A stretch of DNA of 64,000 nt from JBEVJK01 sp963791325 (GTDB lineage Bacteria > Pseudomonadota > Alphaproteobacteria > Rhizobiales > Rhizobiaceae), in the NCBI GenBank assembly GCA_963791325.1, contig CAWBRU010000021.1:124001-188000 (forward strand). The letters are read 5' to 3'. Of the stretch, positions 17,585 to 27,042 are shown in pieces. Every line of letters starts with the position of its first letter. Positions within the stretch are counted from its first letter, which is position 1. The notes beneath the pieces were generated by a model. It searched no databases and was not told the origin of the DNA. It saw nothing but the letters and a program-made list of their open reading frames with translations. Position numbers and translations under genes: made by a program.

Positions 17585-17973
17585 ATGCCGCAGCGGCGGC
17601 GTAACTCCTCGACCTCGCCCAGCTGGAAGTCCTTCCAATAAGTGCCGTGCAGACGGCGGAGGTCAGCCAGATAAGCGCGGTGGTCGTACCAGAGTTGAGT
17701 GAAGTCCACTACGCGCTCGGGGTAGTGGAGGGCAGTGAACGATAGGGGTTTGCATGGGGAGGGGCAGGTATGGACACCCTGCGGGAGGTCGCCGTGTTCG
17801 ACCAACCAGTTCAAGGCGTATTCTTTGACGGTGTGTGAGATGCGGGCGATGGCCATGCCGGGGATCGGACGACCGCCGCCGGCGTTGACGGCCCGGCCAT
17901 AGGCTCCGGCCATGCGGATGACAAGGCGCTGTCGGCGCGAGGCCCGCCGGCGGTAGCTGATGAAGGTAGGCAT
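17578..17973 (-). CDS. Hypothetical protein, 131 residues
   Basis: A basic protein (begins MPTFISYRRRASRRQRLVIR, ends EVEELRRRCGMC) with no recognised domain. It has a HTCPSPCKP segment in the middle and a tyrosine/tryptophan-rich second half (DFTQLWYDHRAYLADLRRLH). It starts 7 bp after the stop of the 62-residue gene, so both are probably one transcript. The frame is intact. Confidence 0.55.
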   Translation of the reverse strand: MPTFISYRRRASRRQRLVIRMAGAYGRAVNAGGGRPIPGMAIARISHTVKEYALNWLVEHGDLPQGVHTCPSPCKPLSFTALHYPERVVDFTQLWYDHRAYLADLRRLHGTYWKDFQLGEVEELRRRCGMC

Positions 17974-17980
17974 TGCCGTA

Positions 17981-18169
17981 CTACCGCTCGTCCGCGATGT
18001 TGTAGGCGCGGAAGAGGGCTAGGGCCTCTTCCGTTGCCTCTAGCTCGTCGGTGTAGAAGTCCCTGTCGCCCATGTATTGGCCGCGCGACTGGAGCAGCGT
18101 CTCGTGGTAGCTCTCAAGCGCGTTGGCGATGGCCTCGATTTGGCGCTGGGTGATGGTCAGTCGCATCAT
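17981..18169 (-). CDS. Small acidic hypothetical protein, 62 residues
   Basis: The protein (MMRLTITQRQIEAIANALES to LFRAYNIADER) is predicted to be mostly helical. It precedes the 131-residue gene by 7 bp. A GAGGAATG stretch in front of the start serves as ribosome-binding site. No function is known. Confidence 0.55.
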   Translation of the reverse strand: MMRLTITQRQIEAIANALESYHETLLQSRGQYMGDRDFYTDELEATEEALALFRAYNIADER

Positions 18170-18521
18170 TCCTCACCTGTCTCAACGGTGTGGGGGGTTG
18201 AAAGTAACCGGGCCATCCTTGTCCAGCATTGGGTAGGGACCGATGCCACGATCAAGAATAGCCACCAAACCCAGTTAAGCGGCGGGGCCGTCGATTGGGG
18301 GTTCTTAGACATCTGATCGATTTGGGCATTCTACGATTCCGATCGTTGCCAGCGGTGACGCCATGCCCGTCTGGATCAAGCGCCCCCCGTGCCTCTGACT
18401 ACGCAGTCGGCTGCGTCTCGGCTGAACCATAAGCTGTACCCAAACCAGACGCACGGAAACTCCCGCTGGTCGCCCGCAGGGGTGTTGGCAATCAGTAGTC
18501 GTCGAGTTCGTTGACCTGATC
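18170..18521. other. Gene-free stretch
   Basis: No reading frame with support, repeat or clear regulatory motif was recognised between the small phage gene groups. Confidence 0.3.
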
Positions 18522-18706
18522 TTAGAGATCGTCGAGCCGGTCTTGGAGATCTTCGTTGCGCTGTTTCATCTCCTCGATTTTCATCTCTATGTCGAGGCAG
18601 TCGACCGATTCCGGCGACATGTCACTGCATTGATCGGCATAGGCTCTAATGTCGACCTTCCATTCCCTGCCACGATGAGCATGCCACCGAAGGTAAGGTA
18701 CTTCAT
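18522..18706 (-). pseudogene. Small membrane/coiled-coil protein, frameshifted
   Basis: The ATG at 18706 overlaps the stop of the upstream 53-residue gene (ATGA). It reads MKYLTFGGMLIVAG, a membrane helix. After a one-base loss near 18665 the frame continues EWKVDIRAYADQCSDMSPES and ends in a charged coiled coil (KIEEMKQRNEDLQDRLDDL) at 18522. The restored protein would be about 62 residues with one N-terminal membrane helix, similar in plan to phage spanins; that role is only a guess. A related KYLT-type start appears in the gene at 25098. Confidence 0.45.
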
Positions 18707-18864
18707 CGCTTTGTCCTCTGTGTCTTCGGCTTCTTCACCACCTTGCCCTTGCCTTTCTTCGTGGCTTCGAACTCCAAATCGGAGTGACGCAGCAGACCGG
18801 AGAGGACATACGTATCGACTTGCAGCTGCACCCAATCCCGGTCGATCTCTGCATCCGCCGCCAT
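18703..18864 (-). CDS. Small hypothetical protein with lysine-rich tail, 53 residues
   Basis: The protein starts MAADAEIDRDWVQLQVDTYV and ends in a strongly basic tail (TKKGKGKVVKKPKTQRTKR). Its TGA overlaps the ATG of the following membrane-protein gene, which supports both. It belongs to the minus-strand group of small phage genes. No domain is known. Confidence 0.5.
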   Translation of the reverse strand: MAADAEIDRDWVQLQVDTYVLSGLLRHSDLEFEATKKGKGKVVKKPKTQRTKR

Positions 18865-19157
18865 TCAGCAGGCCGATTGATTAAACTCACGTTTCCTTTG
18901 GAGCACAAACCTGCATCGTCCGGATTTCTCCGGGCGTGTACGCTTAACGATGTGAAGCGAACCTGGGTCCCCGCCCATCATCTCACCATATTGTTATTTC
19001 CGACCCGAGCAGCTTGCTTCTGGATGCCAATTCTTTGATTCGATCAGCCAATTGCTGCAAGTTGTTGATTGGCGTGGTTGCCGCGGTTGTTGCCTGATCG
19101 CCGGAATGTCGCAGGGTGCTCAGTCGCCCTACGGAAGCTGGAGCAGAGGAGCTGACT

Positions 19158-19430
19158 TCAACCTGCCTCAGTGGCCCCTTCCAATGCTGCCTCAAGTATA
19201 CGAAGCGCCTTGTCGTCCCCTGAACAGGTCGAGTAGTGCCCGATAACCCAGTCGCGAGCAGCTTGATACTCGCCGGGTTTGAAAGTTTCGGCCTCTCCGT
19301 CAAAGCGTGGCACGAGTTCTTCCCCAAGATACACACAGTCTTCATATGAGAAGACGGCTTTTCCTCCAATGGATATCGGCATGGGCGGCTCGTCATAGTC
19401 ACTTTCTGCATCCCTCCGGCCAAACAACAT
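19158..19430 (-). CDS. Acidic hypothetical protein, 90 residues
   Basis: Begins MLFGRRDAESDYDEPPMPIS and ends RILEAALEGATEAG, with an acidic middle (EELVPRFDGEAETFKPGEYQ). The start overlaps the last 32 bases of the cysteine-rich gene before it, suggesting coupling. Beyond its stop, another frame (to 18983) reads NLQQLADRIKELASRSKLLG and might be a lost C-terminal part or a separate remnant. Confidence 0.5.
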   Translation of the reverse strand: MLFGRRDAESDYDEPPMPISIGGKAVFSYEDCVYLGEELVPRFDGEAETFKPGEYQAARDWVIGHYSTCSGDDKALRILEAALEGATEAG

Positions 19431-19584
19431 CGCCGTCGAACCACCCTTCAGACCCTAACAAAATTCTGCTTTTTCTCGTCAATGTCACGGTCCCGTCAGG
19501 CTCCCTTTGCATACAAAGATATTCGGTCCGACAGTCGGTAAGGCCACAGCAGTAGAATTCTCCAATGATGCATTCCTCAGCCAT
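19399..19584 (-). CDS. Cysteine-rich small protein, 61 residues
   Basis: From the ATG at 19584 the protein reads MAEECIIGEFYCCGLTDCRT and ends DVVWPEGCRK. Cysteines at about positions 5, 12, 13, 18 and 25 could bind zinc, but the spacing matches no family known to me. It heads the group of minus-strand small phage genes. Confidence 0.5.
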   Translation of the reverse strand: MAEECIIGEFYCCGLTDCRTEYLCMQREPDGTVTLTRKSRILLGSEGWFDGDVVWPEGCRK

Positions 19585-19640
19585 GTAGGTCCGTCTCCGT
19601 TGTTGCCGCTCGGCATGGACGCGGCCCGAGTGCAATTGTG

Positions 19641-21635
19641 TCAGCCTTGAAGCCCAACGGATTTCAAGGCTTTCTTCAGAAGCTCCTTGTCGGCGTTCTT
19701 AAACACCGACCGCGCTATTCCGGCCGCCGTGCGGGAAGCCCTTCTGTCGACTTTCGCCACCAGCGCGATCGCAACCTTGATCGGCGGGATGCCGAGCGAC
19801 TTTGCTAGCGCCAATACCTCATCGAATATGCTGATCCGTTCGAGAAGCGATCGACACGCATGATCGAGTTGGCCGATATTGCCGGATAACAAATCGTGGG
19901 CGTTAGCATCCCATGCGATCACTCCGGTGATGAAGCGAGAGCGGCGGCTCCGCCGCGTCCATCGCTGGTTGGTGCAAAGAATGATGCCGATCCTGGTGTT
20001 CTGATCCTTGCTGGTTTCGGGCCGGGATCGGATGCGTTGAGCGCTTCGTAGCTTTGGCAAAAATCAATGGCGTGGGGTACACGAGCGCCAAAGTCAGGCA
20101 AGGAGCGAGAATGCATCAAGAACTGGCGTCCAGTTGCTGCATCGGCTAGTGCGACCTTGCGCGTCGCCGGGATTTCTCCGACCGCGTCTGCGGCTTCATC
20201 GACCAGGACGAGCGATGTCAGGTGGCCGACGATGCCCTCGGCTTCGGCGAGGCGCGCGGCATCCTCCTCCTTCATGCCGAGGACAGCGAGACTTGCCGCG
20301 TAGGCTCCAACCGCTGCTGCCAACCCTTCGCGTGCCGGCGAGTTCTCGACGGCGTCTGTCCATGTCGCCTCGATCTCGGTTCCGGCGATCCTGCGAGTCA
20401 CACTGCTCTAGGCTGCCGTCGATGGGTTGCGCTGGCGACGCGACGTTTCGCATCGAGGCAATCGCGGCGACGATCGCTCCTTCGGTGTCGGCCTCCTGTG
20501 CGACGAACATCTGGCCGCCGGTAGGGCCGCGAGGTAGCCGACATTCGTCTCGAGCGCGCCTTCGCCGACCAGCACCACGGTGAAGCGGGCGCCTGTCGCT
20601 ACAGCGCCTTGAACATCGATGGTGTTGCCGCTCTGCCCGTCCGTCACCAGCAGGACATTGGTGTTCCGGCGCGAGGCAACGACGGTCGCGACGGCTCCCG
20701 GAAGTTCGGTCCCGCCGCCGTCGAACGGAATTTCTGACGCCATCCGCGCGAGGCCGGCTCCGGACGCGCTTCCAACTTTCCGGCAATCATTCGAAAAGAC
20801 CCAAACGTTGATCTGATCGTTCGCATTCAGGTGCGTGTTGGAGGCGGCGGCCAGGCCGCTCTTCACCGCGTCCCATTGCGTGAGTGAGGAGCCCGCTGTG
20901 ACGCGACTTGTCATCGAACCCGAGACGTCGAGGAGGAGATCGGCGTCGAGGATCGCCTCGCCGGCAGCGGCGGCGCAAAGTCGAGCGAAACCTGACGTCC
21001 GTCGGCGGCACGACCGATCAGCGTTCCGGAAAGACTTGACGGCTCGCCGACCACCTTGAGTTCGATCGGCCGGTCGAGCTTCACAGTGACCCGGCCATCG
21101 ACAATTCTGTGGCCGCTGACAAGGACTGTTCCGTCGCGTGAGCGGACGGTCACCACGGCTTCTTCGACGGGGCCGCCGGTCACCAGTGTGTCGGAATCCG
21201 GCACGGCAGTTCGCCATAGATCTGGCCGACGGTGACCGGAATTCTCAACTGGGCAGCGCCGGCAGCAAGCGACAGCGGAGCGACAAAGGTCGCCGTGACC
21301 TCGATCTCGACGCCCGGTGCGACGTTGGCGACCGACAGCATATGCAGGCCGCGCAGAAGTTCTTCGTGCAGGACCGCAGGCTTGCCGCGATCGATCGCGT
21401 CCTCGTAGGTCTCGCGTGCGGCCGCCTTGGCCTTCGCTTTTCCGACCAACACCCGATCGCCGACCTTCGCCTCGATCCCCGTCACGACGGCGTCGAACGG
21501 AACCGGGAAGGTGATCGTCGCCTCGATCGGGCGCTGCTCGTCGTTCCTGAACGTGCGGACGAGCTTCACGACGGCGAGCCCGGCCGCAATCTCGATGTCA
21601 TATGAAGTCGATTTCAGCGGGATTGGCCGCCTCAC
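19641..21635 (-). pseudogene. VIT- and VWA-domain protein, several frameshifts
   Basis: A VIT domain opens the gene (MRRPIPLKSTSYDIEIAAGL; VVKLVRTFRNDEQRPIEATI; ETYEDAIDRGKPAVLHEELL). A VWA domain follows, with the metal-site motif LLLDVSGSM and NVLLVTDGQSGNT, then a helical C-terminal part ending VFKNADKELLKKALKSVGLQ. The reading changes frame near 21190, 20950, 20540, 20410 and 19940. The restored protein would be about 665 residues. VIT-VWA proteins bind partners through the metal site; the cellular role here is unknown. The gene lies downstream of a MerR-type regulator. A short frame (MGYAVASGAVENFINNRMNR, start 21693) overlaps its 5' end and may be its true beginning. Confidence 0.7.
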
Positions 21636-21694
21636 GGTTCATTCGGTTGTTGATGAAGTTCTCGACAGCCCCGCTTGCCACTGCATACCCCATG

Positions 21695-22081
21695 TCAGTC
21701 TTCCTTCTTGTTTTGGGAAACGGCGCTCTCGAGGGCCGCCCGAATTTTTCTCGACAGTTCGTTGATATCGATGTCACGTATGGCGGAAGGAACGATCCTG
21801 ATCTCCACGCCGGGCAGCGGCGCAATCACGATCTGCTCTTCCCCGTTCGCGCGCTTGCCACCCGTTCCCGGATGGCGCTCAGCGACGTGATCCCCTGCGC
21901 TTTCAGCTCCGCATAAAATGCCAATGCCCACGTGCTCCTCCCCGTAGCTTGCCCATCTCACCTTCCCGTGAGGCTCCGGCACGATGCCTTCGGCGATCAG
22001 GAACCTGATGTTCCTGGCCGGCTGTCCGGTCAGCTTCTCGAGTTCGTGGATGTTCACTTCGACCTTATGCAACACCGTCAC
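21695..22081 (-). CDS. MerR-type regulator, probably with two compensating frameshifts
   Basis: The N-terminal half is a MerR helix-turn-helix (VNIHELEKLTGQPARNIRFL, then EGIVPEPHGKVRWASYGEEH). Between about 21940 and 21840 the better coding frame is the neighbouring one (AFYAELKAQGITSLSAIRER). The reading then returns to EEQIVIAPLPGVEIRIVPSA and ends KIRAALESAVSQNKKED. Two opposite single-base errors would explain this. The C-terminal part is short, so no large ligand domain exists. It is closely followed by the VIT-VWA gene, which it may control. Confidence 0.6.
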   Translation of the reverse strand: MTVLHKVEVNIHELEKLTGQPARNIRFLIAEGIVPEPHGKVRWASYGEEHVGIGILCGAESAGDHVAERHPGTGGKRANGEEQIVIAPLPGVEIRIVPSAIRDIDINELSRKIRAALESAVSQNKKED

Positions 22082-22154
22082 TGTCGCATATAGGGGCTGC
22101 TAGCGATATGCAACAGTGAAACTGTCGTTTTGACATCGGCGGGTCAAGGATTGC

Positions 22155-23310
22155 TCATCTGGCGATTTTTGCTCGCTCATCAATGCCGACGCCGGGCAGC
22201 GGCGCCTCCCATGCAAAACCGCTACGTCCAAAATGTCCGAAGGTTGCGGTCTGTCGGAACAACGGCCTGGTGAGGCCGAGGCGCTCTATGATGGCGCCGG
22301 GGCGCATCAGCGCGGCAACATCGATCCCGAGCGCGGTAACGCTCGAGCGGACCGCACTGTTCGGCCGTGAACGTCTCAAAGTCGATGGCAACCGGGGCAG
22401 CGACGCCGATTGCGTAGGACACTCGAACCTCGCATGCCCTTGCCCAGCCGCGAGCGACCACGTCGCGCGCCAGCTGGCGAGCGGCGTAGGCACCCGAGCG
22501 GTCGACCTTCGTCCCGTCCTTGCCGGAAAACGCCCCGCCGCCGTGCCGGGCATATCCCCCGTAGGTGTCGACGATGATTTTGCGTCCGGTCAGCCCGGCG
22601 TCGGCCGCTGGTCCGCCGTTGATGAAGCTGCCAGCCGGATTGATGTGCACCCGAACGTCTCGTCAACAAGTTGCCGAGGACCGGTCCGAGAATGCTCGAA
22701 CGAACGAGATCGCGCAGGTTGCCGAGCGCCAGCTCGGGGCTGTGCTGGGTTGACAGGACAATCGTGTCCAGCCCGATCGGCACCCCGCGCTCATATCGGA
22801 CAGTCACCTGCGCCTTGGCGTCGGGGCCGAGCAAGGCTCCATCCGACGAATGCCGCACAGCACGATGTTCACGCATCAGCGCATGCGCGAGGCTGATGGG
22901 CAGCGGCATGAGTTCGGGCGTCTCGTCACAGGCAAATCCGAACATCGTCCCTTGGTCGCCGGCACCGGTTTCGTTTGCCGTCGACGCCCGCCTTGATCTC
23001 GGCAGGACTGCAGCGTCACGTCCTCGACGATCGCTAAGCCGGTCGAGATCGAGGCCCCAGCGACCCTCGGAATGGCCGATGTCGGAAAGCACGCCCTTTG
23101 CGATGGCGCCAAGATCGATAGTCGCTGCCGTGGTGATCTCGCCGAGCAGGCAGAGCGTCTGCCCCTTGATCGCCGTCTCGATCGCCACGCGACTGAGGGG
23201 GTCTTGCACCAGGCAGGCGTCGAGGATAGCGTCGGAGATCTGGTCGCAGATCTTGTCCGGATGCCCGTCGGAGACACTTTCGGATGTAAACAGGCCGGTT
23301 TCCCATGAAC
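22155..23310 (-). pseudogene. Divergent S-adenosylmethionine synthetase (MetK-like), frameshifted
   Basis: Signature pieces are present across frames: TSESVSDGHPDKICDQISDA, GDQGTMFGFACDETPELMPL, then PAGSFINGGPAADAGLTGRK and DTYGGYARHGGGAFSGKDGT, ending in WEAPLPGVGIDERAKIAR. The sequence diverges from typical chromosomal MetK (for example SFINGGP where most have RFVIGGP). There is no in-frame ATG before the first motif; the ATG GGA near 23306 is in another frame. At least three shifts (near 23020, 22660 and 22340) are needed. It is a cargo copy, probably dead, not the housekeeping enzyme. Confidence 0.75.
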
Positions 23311-23403
23311 ATTTGGAATTGCTTTCTCTGGTTGGTCGCGAGACAGGTTGGCGATGTTTCAGCCGACAAAGGGAAAGATGCGGACGCTCAAGCCGACGCG
23401 TCA

Positions 23404-23977
23404 CTATCTGCCCGCCTCGATCTTAATCGGGAGGTCGAGATCGATCAGGCGCGCCTGCAGGAGCGACAGCGTGAGGTGGTCCCTGCACGTCGACCCATCG
23501 GCTGTCTTCGTTGGCCACGTCACCCTCACAGAAGACCAGGTGCGGCTGCTCGCGGCATGCGCGAGGTCAGGGCCAAGGTCGAGCTTCCTCAGCAAGTTGA
23601 ACGCCCTGGCAGTCGGGCCGGTCTCGAGGTCGAACCTGGTCTCCCACCAGAACCCGTCGACCTGGCTCGTCGTAGTCCGCCGGTTCGATGCCGTGCTGGG
23701 CAAACAAGTGCTCCGCATCGCTGCTCCGTCGATGCGGGATGCCTTCGCTGACAAAGAATTCGCGCCATGTCGGCGGCGGTGGGCAGACAGTCCCATTCCC
23801 GACCGTCAGCATCAAGCCCTGTTCGCCGTTGTCATACCAGAACAGGGTCTGGGCAACCTGCGGCGGCGGGACGAGCAGGGGCTGCTCGTTGCGAAGCACG
23901 AACGACCGCGCATCCTTGACGAATGCCGCCGTGAGCAGGCCGCCCGCTCCGATCAGAAAACCGCGTCGTGAAAGCAT
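23404..23977 (-). pseudogene. Twin-arginine signal secreted protein, frameshifted
   Basis: From MLSRRGFLIGAGGLLTAAFV the protein has a twin-arginine type export signal, preceded by a GGAGGG ribosome-binding site. The mature part reads LLVPPPQVAQTLFWYDNGEQ and VCPPPPTWREFFVSEGIPH. A frameshift near 23665 leads into VDGFWWETRFDLETGPTARA and an end at LIDLDLPIKIEAGR. About 190 residues would be restored. I do not recognise a catalytic family. Confidence 0.5.
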
Positions 23978-24004
23978 GAAAAACCCTCCAAGTTGCACAC
24001 GCAT

Positions 24005-24590
24005 CTGGAGGGTTCGACGACCTACTGTTGCCCGTGCAGGGCCACATCGTCGTCACCACCGTTGCCGGTCAAGGCTGGTTGGCGGGGCCGAAGCCCTCTC
24101 TGGATGCAGGTCCCCATATGGCAGGGCGGCTGCCGTCCCACAAGCAGTTCCTGGTTCATCCTTTTTGCTGAAGCAGCCACGTCGGCGAGCGACTGCTCGG
24201 CGTCTTGCAAATGACGCACGGACCATTTCGACCAAAAGATCTATGCACTTTAATTGAATGCTTTGCCTCAGGCTCGACAGTGAGGCGCGTTCCCGTGCTG
24301 AACGACACATCTTCCGGGTACTCTTGCCGTCTTAGAGCAATCTGGCACGGAACCGCACCGCAGTATCAATAGAGAGGTCGGTCGCACACAATTTGGATGG
24401 TCTCACTACGAGATTTAACACTTTGGAATGTTTGGCAGATCTAGGCAACTGATTGGCGGCCAATCGCAACCGAAGGCCGGCAACCTTTCCTATTTAATGG
24501 GCGGACGGCGAGAAGTGGGCGTTGATCCGGTGGCGATGCTGCCTGCTACGCCGCCGAGTGCGACGTCGACTTGAAGCCGAGGAGCGAGTG
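24005..24590. other. Gene-free stretch
   Basis: No supported gene. A duplicated CTCCAGATG/CTGGAGGG-like word near 23988-24012 could form a small hairpin. AT content rises around 24360-24430, perhaps a promoter for the plus-strand genes that follow. Confidence 0.3.
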
Positions 24591-24879
24591 ATGCCGTACT
24601 TTTCCGATTGGGTTCACACGCCGAGGTTCAAGTTAAAAGTGAACTCCTCCCAGTCTGCAACGATGGATATCAACGTCGACAGCTCCTCGCATCCTCGACG
24701 CCAGTTCACTCTTAGCCTTAACGACGTCGCGCTGAAGCGTCTGCAAAGAGACGTCAACCATGCCGTCGAGAAGCTCGATCGCAAGGCGCGCGAGTTCGAA
24801 AGCGTGGAAGGAGAAGCAGGCCGCGCAACGCGAACGCGAAGAGGCCAAGCGTGCGGCATGCAAAGTAGAGGGCAGGTGA
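24591..24879 (+). pseudogene. Small hypothetical protein with basic helical tail, one frameshift
   Basis: The start MPYFSDWVHTPRFKLKVNSS is preceded by GAGGAGCG. The first frame runs through LKRLQRDVNHAVEKLDRKAR. One extra base near 24795 separates it from KEKQAAQREREEAKRAACKV, a charged coiled coil ending one base before the next gene. The restored length is about 95 residues. Function unknown; probably a structural or accessory phage protein. Confidence 0.4.
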
Positions 24880-24880
24880 A

Positions 24881-25177
24881 ATGGGTGCGCTCATAGTGTT
24901 GGCGACATTCTTCGCGGTGATGCTCGTGCCGCCGGCCATCATCTTCCGCAAGCGGCGGGAAAATAAACAGCTGGTCGCCGCGTTGGAGAAAATCAACGAC
25001 GCGGTCTCCGACCCGGAGAAGCTGAAGCTCATCCTTGCCGAGGTCGAACGGCAGCGTGCGCTTAAAGCAACGACGCCGCTGCGCAATGTGAGGTCAGCAC
25101 GAAACGAAATACCTCACAATCGCTGGCGCACTGATCATCCTCTGGTAGGCGAATGGCACCCTGAAGCTGCTGTATAA
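24881..25177 (+). CDS. Small membrane protein with cytoplasmic coiled coil
   Basis: One N-terminal membrane helix (MGALIVLATFFAVMLVPPAI) is followed by FRKRRENKQLVAALEKINDA and a charged helix to RQRALKA. After about residue 66 the frame (TTPLRNVRSARNEIPHNRW) looks non-native because it overlaps the beginning of the next gene. The true end may be nearer 25090. It starts 1 bp after the preceding gene. Confidence 0.45.
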   Translation: MGALIVLATFFAVMLVPPAIIFRKRRENKQLVAALEKINDAVSDPEKLKLILAEVERQRALKATTPLRNVRSARNEIPHNRWRTDHPLVGEWHPEAAV

Positions 25178-25542
25178 GCGCGCCGAGTGGGGCAGAGTAG
25201 GTAACTGGGTGGTAGATGGCTACCCAGAGACAGAGAGTTGCGGTGCATCCATCGTGTATCGCGACGTCTTCATGGGTGTGATCGGCAGGGAGGATCGGTT
25301 CGAGCTGGTCTTTCTCGGCCGCACCAATCACTGTCGCTGGCGGTCTGCCCAGTGGCGGCATTGCCATTGACAACATGGGCAAGGACTTTTTCATGGCGGT
25401 CTACAATGGACGCTGGATCGAGCTCGGCCTACAATGCAAGAAGCTGGCCCGGTTCCCACTGAGGAACTCGCGCGGCGTCCTGAAGATGGTCAGCGAATCC
25501 ACCATCGCCATGCGTGGCGAAAATCTCGTACTTCCAGAGTAG
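25098..25542 (+). pseudogene. Membrane-anchored hypothetical protein with lost start, stop mutation and frameshift
   Basis: The frame begins with ACG where an ATG is expected and reads TKYLTIAGALIILW. It meets a TAG and continues in the same frame with GTLKLLYKRAEWGRVGNWVV and GASIVYRDVFMGVIGREDRF. A shift near 25325 leads to ITVAGGLPSGGIAIDNMGKD and an end at GENLVLPE. The restored protein would be about 148 residues with one N-terminal membrane helix. The first residues resemble the gene at 18706. The damage is too varied to be sequence error alone. Confidence 0.45.
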
Positions 25543-25847
25543 GGGCTAATCAGCCAACACCCCTGCCGCCGCCCCCGGCGGTTTTCGTGCATCTGGATTT
25601 GGTGCGGCAATCGCTTCAGCCGAAAGGATAGGATGTCGCCTAGCCCAGATGCAAGGGGCGCAGAGGGGACCCCGACCCCCGGCCTGTCCCCCCGGGGATA
25701 CAATACCAGTGAATGTTTCATTCGGAGCCTCCCGGGGATGCTGAAGTCAATCCAGTCTCCTCGGTCCGAATGAACAACCCACTGAAAAGTCGGCGGATCT
25801 TGCGTCGGCGACGGCGAAAAGGCGCGGCCGCGCTGGTATTGGAGCCC
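25543..25847. other. Gene-free stretch between convergent genes
   Basis: No supported gene. It contains C- and G-rich runs around 25660-25735, including the palindrome CCCCGGGG at 25689-25696. Confidence 0.3.
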
Positions 25848-26315
25848 CTAGAACTCCAGTTCGTGGGTCTTGCGGATCAACTCTTCCAAGTCGTTCCACA
25901 TGCGGGGTGGGAGGTGCTGCTTGAACAAAGTGATCCCTTCAGTGGTCATCTTGCACAGTTCCGGATTGCCGTCCTTGTTGATCTCTTTGACCATGCTGGC
26001 GATCATGATCTTCGCTTCGTCTCGCCACTGGTCAACCGCACCGAACTCTTTAACAACATTGGCGATCAAGAGGAACCGCAAGGTGCTGATCTGCGCGCGG
26101 TCGATAAGCGGCGGACAGATGTCGCGCGCCACAGTGACCGCAGCGACTGTGGAGATCATCAGAGTGCGGTGATCCAACGAATCCGCGAAGGTATCTGGTT
26201 GCTCATAGCTCTGCGCACGGGCTGGTTGAGGGTTGAATGAGAAAGCGGTCAACGCTATCGCACCAGCTGTGACGATAGCGCGCATACGGAGTTTGTGTCG
26301 ATTGGGCTTGTTCAC
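25848..26315 (-). CDS. Secreted hypothetical protein, 155 residues
   Basis: A signal peptide lies in the first 35 residues (core MRAIVTAGAIALTAFSFNPQ, followed by PARAQ). Start may be the GTG at 26315 or the ATG at 26285; neither has a strong ribosome-binding site. The mature part is helical, with CPPLIDRAQISTLRFLLIAN and two cysteines, and ends WNDLEELIRKTHELEF. The frame is intact. No domain was recognised. Confidence 0.6.
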   Translation of the reverse strand: MNKPNRHKLRMRAIVTAGAIALTAFSFNPQPARAQSYEQPDTFADSLDHRTLMISTVAAVTVARDICPPLIDRAQISTLRFLLIANVVKEFGAVDQWRDEAKIMIASMVKEINKDGNPELCKMTTEGITLFKQHLPPRMWNDLEELIRKTHELEF

Positions 26316-27042
26316 TTGTCAATTACCTTGACGTTGCCGAATGACTTCAGGCAATTCCGCTGCGCTTAGCTTAGTACTTTTTGTTGCCGCTGAGCAGGGC
26401 GCAGCGATGCCGACTTCCAGGCCCGTGAAGCGTCGCACTAGGTATTTAATTCAGGCTCTCCGCGGCGGCCCGATCCCGTTCCGTCCGCCGCTTGACACTG
26501 CATTCAGATGGACGGGCCCTTGACGCACCTCCGGCACATGATTGTTAAGATGCCAGTGTTGATCCCGTGTCGCTTGTGTAGGAATGTCATTGTCTTGCTT
26601 TGGCCGGCCAGAGGTTGTCGCCCTGAATACAAATCGGATCGGGGCAACCAATCCAGTCCACGCTAGTCACCACCGACCGGCACGGTCCGCCGAACGGCCG
26701 TGGCCAGCAGCGCAAGTCACCCGCCCTTAACTTTACCCGGCACAAGCGGAGATGGCGGGACCTCAGACCCCTGATCGAAGGCATTTTTCAGCCCAGAGTT
26801 TTGGCTTGATCCGTGCGACTTCAAATCAGGTTGGAGTGAGCGTGGTGCATATTCACTACAAACCGCGAGAACATGCAGGATGATAACAGGCTGCTGCATG
26901 GAGCTTCAAGGAGCTCGGCTCCGCTGGGCCGAGCATGCAAGCGCAAATGATTGGCAGCGTCGAGCAATTTGCCCCTCGCCACGGCCACCACATCACTTGC
27001 TGGCCGAGGGATTGTCCCAGGCCGATCGTGAGGGGAGCCCCC
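26316..27042. other. Gene-free stretch
   Basis: No supported gene over about 700 bp. A hairpin-forming stretch CTCGGCTCCGCTGGGCCGAG lies at 26914-26933. Confidence 0.3.
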
